64,000 nt of DNA from JALZMG01 sp963844175 (GTDB lineage: Bacteria > Actinomycetota > Acidimicrobiia > Acidimicrobiales > Ilumatobacteraceae), in contig CAWJNE010000022.1 of NCBI GenBank assembly GCA_963844175.1, positions 372,001-436,000 of the forward strand. Reading direction: 5' to 3'. The position numbers and the translations under genes were made by a program. This document shows, one piece after another, positions 40,361 to 49,212 of the stretch; the stretch's first letter is position 1, and each line of letters starts with the position of its first letter. The notes below the pieces were generated by a model. That model saw nothing but the letters and a program-made list of their open reading frames with translations. It had not been told where the DNA came from and ran no database searches.

Positions 40361-43120
40361 ATGGCGGAGGCTGACGTGCGGCGGGCGTTGGTTCCCGTGT
40401 TGCTGGTGCTGACAGGTGTCCTGGTGCTGGTCGGCGGGCTGGCGGTGTGGATGAAGAGCACCGTCTACGACAGCAGCACGTTCAGCCGGCGGGCGATCTC
40501 GGTGCTCGATTCGCAGGCGGTGCGGTCGGAGGCCGCCGACGTGTTCACCGCCGAACTGGTCAAAGCCGGCAACCAGCAGGCGATCAGTTACCGCCCGGCG
40601 TTCGAGGCGGCCATCGAGGCGGCCCTCGACACCGACACGTTCCGCAGCATCCTGCGCAACTCCATCCGCACCGTCCATGCCGACGTCCTGCGCGGCGGTT
40701 CCGGATCGTCGGGCGTCAACCTGTCGGACTCGATCTCGATCATCGCCGGGACGCTGCAGCTCCCGTCCGACGCCCGCGGGCAGGAGGTCCAGGAGGGCGG
40801 CTTCTCGACCGCCTTCGCCGACACCACCCAGCGGCTGGCCGACCTCGGGGTGTGGAGGGCCGAGGGCCTCGTGCGAGCACTGGGGTTCGGGTGCCTGGCC
40901 GGGGCGGCGGTGCTGGCGGCGATCGCCATCGTGCTGTCGCGAGACCGACGACGCACGGTGTGGTGGCTCGGCTGGGTGCTGGCGTCCGTCGGGGTGTTCG
41001 TCGTCGCCCTGCTCTGGGTCGTGCAGTGGTACGTCGGGAACCTCTACGCCGAGGCCGACCTGGGCGAGGCAGTGTCGGGCGGGCTCAGCGACGTCACCTT
41101 GGATCTGCGCACCTTGGCGCTGTGGACCATCGGGTACGGGGTCGTCATCGCCGGGGCCGCGGCGGCGTCCGACCAGCTGTACACGCCGGCGATCGTCGGT
41201 CGGCGGATCGGCACGTGGATCGAGCAGCGCCGCCAGACCACGGTCGGCACGTTCCTCATCGGCGCCCTCGGCCTCGTGCTGGGCTTCCTGGTGATCCAGA
41301 ACCTGGCCGTGATGGCGGTCGTGCTGGCCGCGGTGGCCGGACTCTGGTTGACGTACCTCGGGACGGCCGAGCTGCTGCGCCTGATCAGCCGCGTCGCCCA
41401 GGAGGCCGAGACCGGACGAAGCTCCTGGTGGCGGCCCCCGCTGGTGATCGGTGTGGTCCTGCTGCTGCTGGCCGGGCTGACCGGCGCCGTCGTGCTCAGC
41501 ACCTCGCGCTCGGCGGCCGAGGCGGCGAAGGCCGCGCCGTCGGGGTGCAACGGGTCAGACGATCTGTGCGAGCGACGGCTCGACGAGGTGCTGTTCGCCG
41601 GGACCCACAACTCGATGTCGTCGGCGCTGTATGCGGGTTGGCTGTTCGGCGAGCAGATCGGACCGATCAGCGACCAGTTGAACGCCGGCGTCAGGGCCCT
41701 GCTCTTCGACACCCACTACGGCGTCCCGTCGCGAGCTCGACTCCCGGGATCGCAGACACCGGTCGTACTGACCGACCGGGCGCGGGAGCTGTCGAACCCC
41801 GAGTTCGAGGGAGCGGACCCCGGGGTGGTCGAGCGGGCGAACGCGCTCGCCTCGCGCGCGCCTGCGGCCGCTGACGCCGACAGCACGCTCTACCTCTGCC
41901 ACAACTATTGCGAGCTCGGCGCGATCTCGTTCGCCAGCGCGCTGGACGACATCAAGAAGTTCGTGGAGACCCATCCCGACGACGTCGTGCTCATCGTCAT
42001 CCAGGACGCCACCACGCCGGAGGACACGGCCCAGGCCTTCGTCGACGCCGGCCTGGAGGACAAGGTCGCCACCCTGCAGCTCGGCCAGCCGTTGCCGACG
42101 CTGCAGGAGCTGATCGATGCCGGCACGACGCTGGTCGTGTTCGCCGAGGACGGCGGGGCGACCAGCGGACCGGCGTGGTACCAACCGGCCTACGAGGGCT
42201 GGTTCCAGGAGACGCCGTTCTCGTACGACTCGGTCGAGGCGTTCGATTGCGCGACCAACCGGGGCGGCCGGGTCGGCGAGCTGTTCCTCGTCAACCACTG
42301 GGTGACCACGAAGGGGCCGGACCCGGGTGTCGCCCGGCAGGCCAACAGCGACGATGTCGTGCGCCAGCGCCTGGAGCGCTGCGTGCGCGAGCGCGGGGCG
42401 ATGGTCAACATCATCGCCACCGACTTCGCCCAGGCGGCGAAGGTCGTCGAGCTGGTCGAGGTGCTGAACACCGAGCTGCTTGACCAGGTCCCCGGCGAGG
42501 GCGAGGAGCCGGAAGCATCCGCCACGACGACGCCACCGGCTTCGACGGTGACGTCGACGACGGAACCGTCGACGAGCACGACCGTCGACGGCGAGGAGCT
42601 GGAGGAGGCGACGGTGATCTCGACGCTCACCGGCGGCGACCCGGGGCGGTTCTGCGCCACCGTCGACGACGCGCTGGCGGCGGTGACGGTCTACGCCGAG
42701 GCGGTCCTGAGCGAGCCCGTCGCCGACGTCGGCCGGTCGGATCTGGCCTTCGCCCCGCTGCTGGTCCAGGGGTTGACCCCGTTCCTCGACACCGCGCCGG
42801 TCGAGCTGTTCGAGCGCGCCGACCCACTGCGCCAGCGAGCCGCGGCCGCGGCCGCCGTGTTGACGGACCTCGGGCTCGACGAGGCGGCGCAGGCGCGGAT
42901 GGCCGCCCAGGCGGTGCAGGCGCTGAACGGCGAGACGCCCACCGACGGAGTGACGCTGCAGGCCGCCCTGCTGGCAACCGTCGCCGAGTTCGCCTCGGAG
43001 CAGGACATCGAGGCGGCCGTCGAGCAGCTGTCCACGTCCGGCGGCGACCCCGCCTCGCAGCTCGACCTCGGCTACGTCTCACCCGAGGTGGCCCGCAACA
43101 GCGGCTACACCTGCGAGTGA
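40361..43120 (+). CDS. Membrane protein with PI-PLC X-like catalytic domain
   Basis: ATG 40361 gives 919 residues. The N-terminal ~395 residues are a membrane domain: one TM near 8-30, an extracytoplasmic loop, then about five TMs (~165-390). At ~405-690 is a PI-PLC X-like domain: LDEVLFAGTHNSMSSALYAG (first catalytic His ~415), LLFDTHYGV, LYLCHNYCELG (second His) and VVLIVIQDATTPEDTA. A Thr/Ser/Pro linker (~700-740) leads to an unrecognised helical C-terminal region with paired cysteines. This topology places the phosphodiesterase outside the membrane. The substrate may be a phospholipid or glycan phosphodiester; this is inference. Confidence 0.8.
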   Translation: MAEADVRRALVPVLLVLTGVLVLVGGLAVWMKSTVYDSSTFSRRAISVLDSQAVRSEAADVFTAELVKAGNQQAISYRPAFEAAIEAALDTDTFRSILRNSIRTVHADVLRGGSGSSGVNLSDSISIIAGTLQLPSDARGQEVQEGGFSTAFADTTQRLADLGVWRAEGLVRALGFGCLAGAAVLAAIAIVLSRDRRRTVWWLGWVLASVGVFVVALLWVVQWYVGNLYAEADLGEAVSGGLSDVTLDLRTLALWTIGYGVVIAGAAAASDQLYTPAIVGRRIGTWIEQRRQTTVGTFLIGALGLVLGFLVIQNLAVMAVVLAAVAGLWLTYLGTAELLRLISRVAQEAETGRSSWWRPPLVIGVVLLLLAGLTGAVVLSTSRSAAEAAKAAPSGCNGSDDLCERRLDEVLFAGTHNSMSSALYAGWLFGEQIGPISDQLNAGVRALLFDTHYGVPSRARLPGSQTPVVLTDRARELSNPEFEGADPGVVERANALASRAPAAADADSTLYLCHNYCELGAISFASALDDIKKFVETHPDDVVLIVIQDATTPEDTAQAFVDAGLEDKVATLQLGQPLPTLQELIDAGTTLVVFAEDGGATSGPAWYQPAYEGWFQETPFSYDSVEAFDCATNRGGRVGELFLVNHWVTTKGPDPGVARQANSDDVVRQRLERCVRERGAMVNIIATDFAQAAKVVELVEVLNTELLDQVPGEGEEPEASATTTPPASTVTSTTEPSTSTTVDGEELEEATVISTLTGGDPGRFCATVDDALAAVTVYAEAVLSEPVADVGRSDLAFAPLLVQGLTPFLDTAPVELFERADPLRQRAAAAAAVLTDLGLDEAAQARMAAQAVQALNGETPTDGVTLQAALLATVAEFASEQDIEAAVEQLSTSGGDPASQLDLGYVSPEVARNSGYTCE

Positions 43121-43144
43121 CGGCTCCCCGCGGACAACTGACCG

Positions 43145-43191
43145 TTCTCGGTGCAGTTCTCACCAACTGTTGATCAGGAACGCACCGAGAA
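43145..43191. terminator. Hairpin between convergent genes
   Basis: TTCTCGGTGC (43145-43154) pairs perfectly with GCACCGAGAA (43182-43191); after one bulged base a further GTTCT/GGAAC pairing extends the stem. It lies 24 bp after the PI-PLC-like stop and 12 bp before the CapA stop on the other strand. There is no clear T-tract, so it may act as a two-way terminator of the actinobacterial hairpin type. Confidence 0.55.
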
Positions 43192-43202
43192 TCGTCGGGG
43201 CG

Positions 43203-44570
43203 TCAGCGGGGGACGATGAACGGGCCGACGACGTTGGTCGTCCGTTCCAGTGACTCGGTCAGCGCGTCCACGCCGACGGATCCGACACCGACCTCGCCGG
43301 CCAGCGCGGCGTTGACCGGCAGGATCGCGTAGTCGGATCGGTCCATGTAGGTCGGGATGACCTGTGGCTGGCCGACCTCGAACGTGCCGTCGGGGCGCTC
43401 GGCGACATCGACGCGCACCATCATCCCGTCCTGCCCGCGGATGCCGCAGCAGTCGGTCGAGGCGTTCATGGCGCTGAGGTGGTTGCCCATGCCGAACACG
43501 ACCCAGCGGCCGTTGACCTGCTCGATCGGTTGGATCACGTGGGCATGGTGCCCGAGGATGAGGTCGACGGTGCCGCTGGCCGTGATCGCCTCGGCCGCGT
43601 CCCGCTGCTGCGGCAACACCTCGGTCGAGCCCTCCGCCCCCCAGTGGATGGACACGACGACGAAGCGCGCTCCCTCGTCGCGGGCCTGCTGGGCGTCGGC
43701 GACGACCCGGTCCGGGTCGAGCAGGTTGGAACGCCACTGCTCACCGTTGGCCGCCTGCCGCCCGTTCCAGCTGAACGTGTACGACAGGTGGGCCACCGGG
43801 ACGCCGCCGAGGTCGAAGACCTGCGGTTCGGCCTCGTCCGGCGTGCGGGCCATGCCGGCGTGGCCGAGGCCGTTGGCGTCGAACGTGTTCAGCGTGCTGT
43901 CGATGCCGGCGGCGCCCTTGTCCATCGAGTGGTTGGAGGCGAGCGAGCAGCGGTCGTACCCGGCGCTGGCGATGCCCACGGCGATCTCGGGCGGGATGCC
44001 GTACTCCGGCGGGATCGGGTCGATCTCGTCACCGGGTGGGGCGATCGGCGTCTCCAGGTGGCAGATCGCCAGGTCGGCGGCGGCGATCGTCGGCTCGACC
44101 AACCGGAACATCTCGCGGAAGTCGTAGCCGGCGCCGCCGGCGACGACGCTGGCCCGATCGACGACGGGGATGTGCGGCAGGATGTCGCCCGACGCCACCA
44201 CGCTGAACGAGCCCGGTGGTGACGTCGGCTGCGGGGGAGCGACGGGCGCGGTGGTCGTGCTGTCGGCGCTCGGCGCCGCATCGGCGACGGAGCTCCCCGC
44301 CGCGCCTGGCTCCGTTGGCGCCGGCGCATCCGCTGGCTGGCTCGCCGTGGTCGGCGCCTGCGTTGCGGTGCCCGCTCCGATCGCGCCGCCTGCGGCGCCC
44401 TCACCGAACGGATCGACGTCGACGGCCGGCGGCACGGCCGTGGTCGAGCTGGCTTGGGAGCCCAACGGCGCCATCTCGCGCGGCGATCCGCCGCACGCCG
44501 CGAGCAGTGTTGTGACGCTCGCCAGCGCGACGATCGCGCCGCCCCGGAGTGGCCGCCGCCCGCTCGTCAC
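43203..44570 (-). CDS. CapA-family (PGA_cap) lipoprotein, paralogue 1
   Basis: GTG 44570 gives 455 residues. A signal with lipobox LLAAC-GGS gives a lipid-anchored protein, followed by a Pro/Thr/Ala-rich linker (~30-120). The CapA-type metallophosphatase-like domain shows VVASGDILPHIPVV, ICHLETPIAPPGDE, DRCSLASNHSMDKGAAGIDST, VVVSIHWGAEGST, LILGHHAHVIQPIEQ and VVFGMGNHLSA. CapA was named for poly-gamma-glutamate capsule synthesis, but most actinobacterial members are unassigned. A second paralogue is at 46250-47566, with a propeller lipoprotein between. Confidence 0.88.
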   Translation of the reverse strand: MTSGRRPLRGGAIVALASVTTLLAACGGSPREMAPLGSQASSTTAVPPAVDVDPFGEGAAGGAIGAGTATQAPTTASQPADAPAPTEPGAAGSSVADAAPSADSTTTAPVAPPQPTSPPGSFSVVASGDILPHIPVVDRASVVAGGAGYDFREMFRLVEPTIAAADLAICHLETPIAPPGDEIDPIPPEYGIPPEIAVGIASAGYDRCSLASNHSMDKGAAGIDSTLNTFDANGLGHAGMARTPDEAEPQVFDLGGVPVAHLSYTFSWNGRQAANGEQWRSNLLDPDRVVADAQQARDEGARFVVVSIHWGAEGSTEVLPQQRDAAEAITASGTVDLILGHHAHVIQPIEQVNGRWVVFGMGNHLSAMNASTDCCGIRGQDGMMVRVDVAERPDGTFEVGQPQVIPTYMDRSDYAILPVNAALAGEVGVGSVGVDALTESLERTTNVVGPFIVPR

Positions 44571-44654
44571 GGCGGACGATGCTACGGCACCGCGAGCGCG
44601 AATCGGGGGACACCATGCACCCACGACGGGGTCGATGGTGGGTACCGTTCGCCG

Positions 44655-46253
44655 GTGCGCGCCGCCTCCGTGCTGATCATCGTGTGTGCGCTCGCCGCGT
44701 GCAGCAGTGCCGGGGATGACGCCTCGGCGCCGACGACCACCGTCGGCGCGGCACCGACGGCCGCCGACGCCTCGACCCCGGTGACGTCCGCCGCCGAAGC
44801 CTCGAGCGGAGCGACCACGCCGGCCAGCACGACGACGTCGTCCACCTCGACCACCTCGACGACCTCGACGACCTCGACGACGCTGCCCCCGACGACCACG
44901 ACCCAGCCACCGGCGCTGGCGTACGGCGCCGACGTCGGCCAGCCGTGGGGCACCGCGGTCGACGGCCTGCTGACCTTCCGGGGCAACCCGAGCCACACCT
45001 ACTACGGCGCCGGCCCCGTCCCGACGGCGCCCGACGTCGTCTGGCGCTACCCGGGCTCGGCGATGTGCGGCGAGTCGAGCGAGTACGGCGAGACCCGCAC
45101 CTGGTGCGGCACCGGCTGGGTCGGCCAGCCGGCGGTCTTCGAGCGCGACGGTCGCACCTGGGTGGTCTTCGGCGCCTACGACTACCAGTTCCACTTCGTC
45201 GACGGGGCCACGGGCGAGCCGATCATCCCCCCGTTCCCAACCGGCGACCTGGCCAAAGGCACGGTCACCGTCGACCCCGACGGCTTCCCGCTGGTCTACG
45301 GCGGATCCCGAGACAACAAGCTGCGCGTCCTGGCCATCGATCGGGGCGAACCCGTCGAGCTGTGGGCGCTCGACTCGATGGACGACGCCCTGCAACCCCG
45401 CCTCTGGAACAGCGACTGGGACGCCGCGCCGCTGATCGTCGGCGACTACCTCGTCACCGGCGGCGAGAACAGCCGGTTCCACGTCGTGCGACTGAACCGC
45501 AGCTACGGGCCGGACGGGCTCGTCCAGGTCGCGCCGGAGCTCGTGTTCACGGCGCCGGCATGGGACGACGAGCTGCTGGCCAACCTGCCCGACGACCGTG
45601 TCTCGGTGGAGAACGCCGTCACGCTGGTCGGTGACACCGCCTACTTCACGTCCTCGGGCGGCCTGGTGCAGGGGTGGGACCTGAGCAGCCTGCGCACCGG
45701 GCAGGGCGAGATCACCCGCACGTTCCGGTTCTGGACCGGCGACGACACCGACGCCACGATCGTCGCCGACGAGGAGGGCTTCCTCTACGTCGGGCAGGAG
45801 TGGGACCGCCAGAACGATCGCGGGCGCGAGGTCGGCCAGTTGCTCAAGCTCGATCCTCGCCGCCCGGAGAACCCGATCGTGTGGTCGATCCCCGATCAGG
45901 TCGGTGACAAGAGCGGCACGTGGTCCACCCCGGCGCTGCACGGTGACACGGTCATCTGGCCGACCTTCAACGGCCCGTTGTACGGGATCGACCGGGCGAC
46001 GGGGGCGATCCGCTGGACCATCGACCTGCCGTGGTCGGTGATGAGCTCACCCGTGGTCGTCGACGACGTGCTCGTGCAGGCCGACGCCACCGGTGTGGTG
46101 CACGCCTGGGATCTTCCGGCCGACGGCGGCCAGCCGACACCACGCTGGACCACCCAGCTGCCGGCGAACATCGAGTCCACCCCGGCCCTGTGGAAGGGCC
46201 GCATCTACGTCGGCACCCGCGACGGGTACTTCTACGCGATCGGGGATCGATGA
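44655..46253 (+). CDS. PQQ-type beta-propeller lipoprotein
   Basis: GTG 44655 gives 532 residues. Lipobox LAAC-SS follows a short signal; next is a Ser/Thr linker with STTSTTSTTSTT (~60-75). The remainder (~90-532) repeats blade-like units: TFRGNPSHTYYGAGP, GWVGQPAVFERDGRTWVVFGAYD, KLRVLAIDRGEPVELWALD, PTFNGPLYGIDRATGAIRWTIDLPW, and a final RIYVGTRDGYFYAIGDR. This is the PQQ-like WD-type propeller; it has outer-face location but no PQQ quinoprotein catalytic signature that I can see, so a binding or scaffold role is likelier. It overlaps the next capA-like gene by 4 bp (ATGA). Confidence 0.88.
   Translation: MRAASVLIIVCALAACSSAGDDASAPTTTVGAAPTAADASTPVTSAAEASSGATTPASTTTSSTSTTSTTSTTSTTLPPTTTTQPPALAYGADVGQPWGTAVDGLLTFRGNPSHTYYGAGPVPTAPDVVWRYPGSAMCGESSEYGETRTWCGTGWVGQPAVFERDGRTWVVFGAYDYQFHFVDGATGEPIIPPFPTGDLAKGTVTVDPDGFPLVYGGSRDNKLRVLAIDRGEPVELWALDSMDDALQPRLWNSDWDAAPLIVGDYLVTGGENSRFHVVRLNRSYGPDGLVQVAPELVFTAPAWDDELLANLPDDRVSVENAVTLVGDTAYFTSSGGLVQGWDLSSLRTGQGEITRTFRFWTGDDTDATIVADEEGFLYVGQEWDRQNDRGREVGQLLKLDPRRPENPIVWSIPDQVGDKSGTWSTPALHGDTVIWPTFNGPLYGIDRATGAIRWTIDLPWSVMSSPVVVDDVLVQADATGVVHAWDLPADGGQPTPRWTTQLPANIESTPALWKGRIYVGTRDGYFYAIGDR
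44841..44882 (+). repeat. Short tandem repeat coding for a Ser/Thr linker
   Basis: About four imperfect copies of ACCTCGACG (9 bp) encode STT units in the propeller lipoprotein linker. The period keeps the reading frame, so copy-number change would alter only linker length. Confidence 0.75.
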
Positions 46254-47566
46254 CACCGGGCGCTCGCCGGGTCGGCCTGCTCGGTGTCGTGAGCGCGGCG
46301 GCGGTCTTCGTCGCCGCCATGGGCTGGTTGTCCCCGCCTGACGAGCGCGTCGGCTCGGCGGAGGTCGCCGATCCCGCCGGCGGCTCCGACGCCACCGGTG
46401 TCCCGGCGCCCGTCGAGCCGGCCACGACGTCCCCCGTCGCCACCGGGTCGACGGCTGTCGACCCGACCGACCCGAGCGCTCCAACGGCTCCGACGACATC
46501 GAGCACGGCGCCACCAACGACGGTGGCCGCCGTCGGCGAGCGGTCGTTGAGCGTGCTGCTGACCGGCGACATCCTGACCGAGAACCCGGTGCTGGACGCC
46601 GGGCAGGAAGCGGGGGCGGCGACCGGGGTCCGCTACGACTTCTCGCCCCTGTTCGCCCCGATCACCCCCCTCGTGCAGTCCTTCGACCTGGCGATCTGCC
46701 AGATGGAGCTGCCGATCGGCCGGCCCGACGAGGAGCCGGGCGGCAAGGGGCGGTCGCCCTACGGCGGGAACCTGCTGCTCGCCCCGTACGAGATGGCGGC
46801 CTCGATCGACGCCGCCGGGTTCGACCGGTGCACGACGGCGTCCAACCACAGCTACGACCTCGGGGATGACGGGATCGACTCGACCATCGACGCGCTCGAG
46901 GAGGCCGGCATCTCCTGGTCGGGCACGGCCCGACGGCCGGAGGAAGCGCCACCTGCCACGTTCGAGTGGCAAGGGATCCGGCTCGCTCACCTCTCGTACA
47001 CCCGGCGCTCGAACACCGACAGCCCGAGCGACGACTGGCGCCTCAACCTGACCGCTGATGCGGGGCGCGTCGCCGCCGACGTCGCTGCGGTACGCGAGGC
47101 CGGCGCCGAGCTGGTCATCGTCAGTGTGCACGTGTTCAAGGAGATGACCGAGGAGCCGATCGCCGAGAACCGCGACTTCGCGGCAGCGCTGACGGCGTCG
47201 GCCGACATCGACGCCCTGGTCCACCACGGCCCGCACGTCGTCCAGGGGTTCGAGGTGCTCAACGACACGCCGGTCTGGTGGAGCGTGGGCAACCTGCTGT
47301 CCGGGATGGCCCGCCCCGGCCAGACCGGGCGCTACTCCGACCCCCGGTCGCGCGACGGCCTCGGTGCGGTGCTGCGCTTCCAGGAGGACGGCCCGGGCAA
47401 CTGGCAGCTGGCGCCGTCGTCCGTGATCCTCTGCAACGAGGAGGTCAGCCGGATCATCTACCCCGGGGTCGAGGCGGCGCAGGATCCCGCCCTGGATGCG
47501 CAGCTGCGCGAGCAGCTGCAGGGCTGCGTCGACCGCACGCGGATGGCCGTCCCCGACGCGGGGTGA
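46250..47566 (+). CDS. CapA-family protein, paralogue 2
   Basis: ATG 46250 gives 438 residues. An N-terminal hydrophobic segment (GLLGVVSAAAVFVAAMGWL) acts as signal or anchor, without a lipobox. A Pro/Thr-rich linker (~35-95) precedes the CapA domain: SVLLTGDILTENPVLD, LAICQMELPIGRPDEE, FDRCTTASNHSYDLGDDGIDST, LVIVSVHVFKEMTEEP, DALVHHGPHVVQGFE and VWWSVGNLLSGM. The HWG of paralogue 1 reads HVF here and the GHHAH site reads HHGPH. It forms an operon with the propeller gene; the proteins probably work together outside the membrane. Confidence 0.88.
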   Translation: MTPGARRVGLLGVVSAAAVFVAAMGWLSPPDERVGSAEVADPAGGSDATGVPAPVEPATTSPVATGSTAVDPTDPSAPTAPTTSSTAPPTTVAAVGERSLSVLLTGDILTENPVLDAGQEAGAATGVRYDFSPLFAPITPLVQSFDLAICQMELPIGRPDEEPGGKGRSPYGGNLLLAPYEMAASIDAAGFDRCTTASNHSYDLGDDGIDSTIDALEEAGISWSGTARRPEEAPPATFEWQGIRLAHLSYTRRSNTDSPSDDWRLNLTADAGRVAADVAAVREAGAELVIVSVHVFKEMTEEPIAENRDFAAALTASADIDALVHHGPHVVQGFEVLNDTPVWWSVGNLLSGMARPGQTGRYSDPRSRDGLGAVLRFQEDGPGNWQLAPSSVILCNEEVSRIIYPGVEAAQDPALDAQLREQLQGCVDRTRMAVPDAG

Positions 47567-49036
47567 TCAGCTGTCGAGCAGCTGGTCGACTGGCGCGTAG
47601 TCGTCGGTGAGCACCGGGCTGTCGCCGACCAGCTCGTCGAGCTCGGCGGCCGTGCTGAGCACCACGTCGTTGTCCGCTCGATCGGCGATCTGGACCTGCA
47701 GCTCCTCGATCGGGAGCGGCGCCTCGCTGGCGATCACGACGACGTTGCCGCCGACCCCACCGTCGAGGACTGCGGGCGGGCCGAGCACGGCGACGTGCTC
47801 GAACACGTCGCGCATCGTCTCCACCTCGGCGCGCAGGAACCCGAGCGGCGGGCCGTCGATGATGTTCTGCGCCAGCACGCCATCGGCTCGCAGCACGCGG
47901 GCGATGTCGGTGAGGAACTCTCTCGTCGCCAGGTGGTACGGCACGGCGCGCCCGCCGAAGGCGTCGCCGATGACGAGATCGGCCGAGTCGTCGGCGACGT
48001 CGGCGAGCTGGTTGCGGGCGTCGCCGGTGCGGACGCGCAGGCGATCGCTGGTCTCCAGCCCGAGCTCGTCGCGGGCCAGGGCGAGCACGCCAGGGTCGAG
48101 CTCGAGCACCAGGCTGTCCGAACCCGGTCGCGTCGCCTCGAGGTAGCGGGGCATGGTGAACCCGCCGCCGCCCAGGTGCACGGCGTCGAGCGGTCGGCCG
48201 TCGGGGGCCATGGCGTCGATCACGTCGCCGAGCAGCTGGGTGTACTGGAACTCCAGGTGGGTCGGGTCCTCGAGGTCCACGTAGGCGTGGCGCAGGTCGT
48301 CGAGGATGAGCTGGCGGGCCGTCGGGCGATCCGGATCGGCGCGGACGTCGGCGCAGAAGTACGCCGTCTCGACGTCGCACGGGTCGCCGGCCAGGACCGC
48401 CGTGCCGCCCGAGATCACGAGCACGGCGATGCCCGCGCTGATCGCCGCCCGGCTGGCGAAGCCGCGCCATGTCCACCACAGCGCCGCCCCGCCGGCGACC
48501 AGCAGCGCGCCGAGCACGAGCACCACCGGCGTGGTGGGGAACTCGGCGACGAGGATGAACCCGGTGCCGAACACCCCGAGCAACGACCCGGCGGTGCCGA
48601 GGGCCGACAGCTGGCCGACGACCTGGCCGGTCTCGGTCACCGAGTGCAGCTGCAACTTGACGACCATCGGTGTCACGGTGCTGAGCAGGAGCGACGGCAC
48701 GAAGAACGCGGTCGCCGCGAGGAACAGGATCGTCGGCGCGCTGGCGCCGTCGGCGGCCGGCCCGACGGTGCGGATGATGGGGATCGCCGCCACCGCAGCG
48801 GCGCCACCGAGGGCAAGCGCGCCCGGGAGCAGTCGCCGCGGGTCGGTGCGGTCGGCCAGCCGACCGCCGAGCCATGCGCCGACCGAGATGCCGGCGAGGA
48901 CCACGCCGATGATCCCGGTGAACGTGGCCAGCGACACGCCGACGTACGGCGCCACCAGCCGCCCGGCGAGGATCTCCAGCACGAGTACCGCGCCCGATGC
49001 GCAGAAGACGAGCGCACCCGCCAGGCGTCGGTCCAT
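47567..49036 (-). CDS. Fused MFS-like membrane / spermidine-synthase-like protein
   Basis: ATG 49036 gives 489 residues. The first ~220 residues contain about seven hydrophobic segments (LAGALVFCASGAVLVLEILAGRL, then LATFTGIIGVVLAGISVGAWLGGRLAD). The rest (~240-489) is a Rossmann methyltransferase-like domain of the spermidine synthase family: FQYTQLLGDVIDAMAPDG, AVHLGGGGFTMPRYLEA, LVLELDPGVLALARDELGL, DSADLVIGDAFGGRAVPYHL and RVLRADGVLAQNIID. Such fused proteins are common in actinobacteria and their reaction is unproven. The gene ends at the capA-2 stop. Confidence 0.85.
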   Translation of the reverse strand: MDRRLAGALVFCASGAVLVLEILAGRLVAPYVGVSLATFTGIIGVVLAGISVGAWLGGRLADRTDPRRLLPGALALGGAAAVAAIPIIRTVGPAADGASAPTILFLAATAFFVPSLLLSTVTPMVVKLQLHSVTETGQVVGQLSALGTAGSLLGVFGTGFILVAEFPTTPVVLVLGALLVAGGAALWWTWRGFASRAAISAGIAVLVISGGTAVLAGDPCDVETAYFCADVRADPDRPTARQLILDDLRHAYVDLEDPTHLEFQYTQLLGDVIDAMAPDGRPLDAVHLGGGGFTMPRYLEATRPGSDSLVLELDPGVLALARDELGLETSDRLRVRTGDARNQLADVADDSADLVIGDAFGGRAVPYHLATREFLTDIARVLRADGVLAQNIIDGPPLGFLRAEVETMRDVFEHVAVLGPPAVLDGGVGGNVVVIASEAPLPIEELQVQIADRADNDVVLSTAAELDELVGDSPVLTDDYAPVDQLLDS

Positions 49037-49059
49037 CACCCGGAACCTACCGACCCCCT

Positions 49060-49144
49060 CTCATCCGAGGGTTTCGTGCCCCCGAGGGCTTCCTGCACCC
49101 CATCCGAGCCGCAGACCCTCGGTGCTTCGAAACCCTCGGATGAG
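49060..49144. repeat. Palindromic intergenic element, family A, copy 3
   Basis: Perfect 17-bp arms (49060-49076 and 49128-49144; CTCATCCGAGGGTTTCG and complement) enclose further CCGAGGG and CCCTCGG motifs with a degenerate centre. It lies between divergent starts (49036 and 49213), unlike copy 1, which lies between convergent stops. The family is therefore not just a terminator. Confidence 0.85.
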
Positions 49145-49212
49145 AAGGCTCCGCTGTGGCGACGGGTGCTGCGTGCGATGATGCTCGGCGTGTTCGAGAC
49201 GGCGGTACCCAC

